Under the pieces are notes generated by a model. It was not told where the DNA came from. It worked only from the letters and a program-made list of their open reading frames with translations, and did not search any database. Below, in pieces: positions 62,368 to 64,000 of a DNA stretch of 64,000 nt. The stretch lies in NCBI RefSeq assembly GCF_900168055.1, contig NZ_FUYS01000004.1, forward strand, positions 310,001-374,000. Direction: 5' to 3'. The translations under genes and the position numbers were made by a program. Position 1 is the stretch's first letter; every line of letters begins with the position of its first letter. Source of the stretch: Parapedobacter luteus. GTDB lineage: Bacteria > Bacteroidota > Bacteroidia > Sphingobacteriales > Sphingobacteriaceae.

Positions 62368-62862
62368 TTACTTTCCTGCTAACTCAATAACTTCTAAATT
62401 CTCAATACGGCTGCCGTCGATGCTAAATCGTAAAAGCGTACGAACCTTATGCCAGCCCTGCTTGCCAGCCGCACCCGGATTGAGGTGCAGGCATTGTAAC
62501 TTTTGGTCGTACATCACTTTGAGGATATGCGAGTGACCGCAGATAAAAAGTTTAGGTGGGTAACGGCGAATGGCGTCCTTTACCTGTGGGCTATAGCGTC
62601 CTGGATATCCTCCGATATGGGTGATCCAGACATCCACCGCTTCACAGGTAAAACGTAGCGTTTCAGGGTATGTTGCACGGATTTGTTGCCCATCGATATT
62701 ACCATATACGCCTTTCAGTGGTCTGAAAGCGGCCAGCGTGTCAGCAACGGCAATATCCCCGAAATCACCGGCATGCCAGATCTCGTCGCATGATTCAAAA
62801 TGCCTGAATACCGCCTCGTCGAGGTAACCGTGCGTATCTGAAAGTAATCCGATTCTGGTCAT
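62368..62862 (-). CDS. YfcE/MJ0936-type metallophosphoesterase
   Basis: 164 residues. The dinuclear metal motifs are in order: GLLSDTHGY (D and H), WHAGDFGD, GNIDGQ, ICGHSHI and LNPGAAG. The family hydrolyses phosphodiesters; the natural substrate is unknown. TATATTAG ends 7 nt before the ATG. It is 22 nt downstream of trmN6 on the same strand. Confidence 0.92.
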   Translation of the reverse strand: MTRIGLLSDTHGYLDEAVFRHFESCDEIWHAGDFGDIAVADTLAAFRPLKGVYGNIDGQQIRATYPETLRFTCEAVDVWITHIGGYPGRYSPQVKDAIRRYPPKLFICGHSHILKVMYDQKLQCLHLNPGAAGKQGWHKVRTLLRFSIDGSRIENLEVIELAGK

Positions 62863-62884
62863 ACTGCTGCTAATATAGCGATTC

Positions 62885-63595
62885 TTAACGTGTCAGGAAA
62901 AAGTCTTCCAGCAACCTGTGGTACGCTCGGCTGTAGACTCCTTTGTTTTCATAAATTACAAAGTCCGGCTGATCCCACATTGCTTCATAGGGTGCTTTAC
63001 CGACTGCCAATACCCGGCGTATGGCTGGGGCCGATTCAAAGGAATGGATATTTCGTTCCCCCTGCAAGACTAACTGAAACTCTTTTACGGCTTTTTGTTT
63101 GACTTGTTCAGCCAAAGGGACGGGCAGTATAAGCTGCAGGCTTCCTCCCGGGCTAAGCCAGCGAGCGGATCGGTCTAATAAATCCGAGAAAAAGGCCATA
63201 TCGGTATGCCTGGCCAGTTGCTTGCGCAGATCGGGATTTTTCAGCGAATATAAAAAGTAGGGAGGATTCGACACCATCAGATCATACGGCTGCGTTGGCT
63301 CAAAATCTTCCAATGCTACGGCATATGCTGTTGTACGCGCCGCAAAAATCGACGATTCAAAATTTTTACGGGCGACGCTCGCCGCCAGCGCATCAATTTC
63401 GATCGCATCAACCACTGCTTCAGGAAAGCGCTGAGCAAGCATCAACGCGATAACCCCTGTACCCGTTCCGATATCAAGCACACGCCCAGGACTAGGGCTT
63501 GTCGCCATAGCCCCCAGTAGCACACCATCAGTGTTGATTTTCATGGCGCACCCCGCCTGAACAACAGCAAATCGCTTAAACCTGAATACCGACAT
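62885..63595 (-). CDS. trmN6: tRNA1(Val) (adenine37-N6)-methyltransferase
   Basis: 236 residues from ATG 63595 (MSVFRFKRFAVVQAGCAMKINTDG). The SAM motif VLDIGTGTGVIALML and the catalytic NPPYF (N6-adenine methylase type) are present. E. coli YfiC is the reference enzyme for A37 of tRNA-Val. The in-frame ATG at 63628 lies upstream of a TAACTTTG box whose end is 11 nt before 63595, so 63595 is chosen. The metallophosphoesterase gene follows after 22 nt. Confidence 0.93.
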   Translation of the reverse strand: MSVFRFKRFAVVQAGCAMKINTDGVLLGAMATSPSPGRVLDIGTGTGVIALMLAQRFPEAVVDAIEIDALAASVARKNFESSIFAARTTAYAVALEDFEPTQPYDLMVSNPPYFLYSLKNPDLRKQLARHTDMAFFSDLLDRSARWLSPGGSLQLILPVPLAEQVKQKAVKEFQLVLQGERNIHSFESAPAIRRVLAVGKAPYEAMWDQPDFVIYENKGVYSRAYHRLLEDFFLTR

Positions 63596-63606
63596 ATTGA
63601 TGTCCG

Positions 63607-63614
63607 CAAAGTTA
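63607..63614 (-). promoter_or_regulatory. -7 box of trmN6, 11 nt from the ATG
   Basis: TAACTTTG on the minus strand, 11 nt before the ATG at 63595. It supports the internal start choice. Confidence 0.5.
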
Positions 63615-63832
63615 GCGGAATAGTTCAAAGCATCTTATGTGCTTTTGTTATTTAATTTGATAAATTCGTGGATAGTTTCTAACATTGTACGAACGCTAAA
63701 TGAAGGGTTGTGGATTTTACAGGCTGTGATGTGTTCCGATGTTCTTCCTCGATCTAAAACAATTGATCTTTATCAAAAAAAACGATGGTTGATGTGGATT
63801 AGCGGTGGTAAAGGCAAATTAGACAGAACCAG

Positions 63833-64000
63833 ATGAAAAGTTTTCGATACGGTACAGACAAGCTAACGATTGAGGCGGCCATGGCGCTCACGCGCGGAGA
63901 AATGAGTGGTACATTATCTGCCAAAGCCCGGCACAGGATTGACCAATCTGCGGCGTTTGTTGAAGGCATTGTATCGCAGAATGAAGTCGTCTACGGAATC
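63833..64000 (+). CDS. hutH: Histidine ammonia-lyase, N-terminal part (3' end outside window)
   Basis: An ATG at 63833 opens a frame that stays open for 56 codons to the window edge. The product reads FRYGTDKLTIEAAMALTRGE ... VSQNEVVYGI, which is the family N-terminus leading into the conserved VYGINTGFG substrate region. HutH deaminates histidine to urocanate, the first step of histidine catabolism. It diverges from trmN6; the 237-bp gap between them shows no gene. The call rests on a short fragment. Confidence 0.85.
   Translation, partial: MKSFRYGTDKLTIEAAMALTRGEMSGTLSAKARHRIDQSAAFVEGIVSQNEVVYGI

Noticed and set aside
63639-63836. 65-codon rightward frame before hutH
   Set aside because: Its product has no motif and it ends over the hutH start; the histidine ammonia-lyase start at 63833 accounts for the region.
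1-64000. CRISPR arrays, tRNAs, insertion sequences and phage genes
   Set aside because: I found no regularly spaced direct repeats of CRISPR type, no cloverleaf-like sequence with CCA region, and no transposase or integrase motif. Faint tRNA genes could still be missed without a covariance search.

Overview
The window reads as chromosomal DNA from a Bacteroidota bacterium, most probably family Sphingobacteriaceae (Pedobacter, Parapedobacter, Sphingobacterium or Olivibacter type; genus not decidable here). The evidence is a SusC/SusD pair, a GLPGLI-family protein, DUF4834 and DUF721 (next to recF) proteins, promoters of the Bacteroidota form TTTG-N20-TAnnTTTG, and an almost complete lack of Shine-Dalgarno sequences. 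I see no tRNA, rRNA operon, transposase, integrase or CRISPR array. Both ends cut genes: a potassium transporter (kup) on the left and the start of a histidine ammonia-lyase (hutH) on the right.

Layout. 1-9.3 kb: housekeeping genes (kup, sucC, lgt, asnS, a YciO-type protein, nhaA, a twin-ATPase ABC protein), then a GC-rich repeat cluster and two small membrane-protein genes. 9.5-22.7 kb: a polysaccharide/glycoprotein utilization locus. Two GH92 alpha-mannosidases and a basic-secretory-protein metallopeptidase run leftward, divergently from susC/susD, and a histidine kinase/response regulator pair follows. GTTAA motifs with 11- or 22-bp phasing lie upstream of both susC and the kinase, which suggests that this pair controls the locus. 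22.7-30.1 kb: a leftward block with DUF721, recF, DUF4834, a PH-like membrane protein, tilS, an outer-membrane barrel, a GLPGLI protein and an A+T-rich broken small gene.

30.4-45.2 kb: an OstA-like LPS-transport protein whose C-terminus runs antisense through a DoxX gene; an ECF42-type sigma factor with its DGPF partner; an SDR; an unknown secreted protein; an SPFH protein with a ribbon-helix-helix partner; a Cys-rich copper-storage protein; a Tat-exported GMC dehydrogenase pair; an alkylation-repair cluster (AraC-methyltransferase fusion, AlkB, VOC protein); and a deoxyhypusine-synthase-like operon ending in rdgB. 45.4-64 kb: housekeeping again, with gltBD, a DMT exporter, an LptF/G permease, tgt, a glycosyltransferase, rsmG, a DinB protein, dprA, the SRP RNA, accD, an M23 peptidase, a MerR regulator, fbp, a phosphoesterase, trmN6 and partial hutH.

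The most notable pattern is transcriptional. At least nine start codons sit only 4-11 nt downstream of a perfect TAnnTTTG box, four of them at exactly 5 nt, so many mRNAs here are predicted to be leaderless. Other points of interest are the shared GTTAA operators of the mannosidase locus, a four-unit palindromic repeat cluster, an ABC protein with one degenerate ATPase site, and a tRNA-guanine transglycosylase without the usual zinc cysteines. All functional calls rest on motif recognition by eye; no database search was run.
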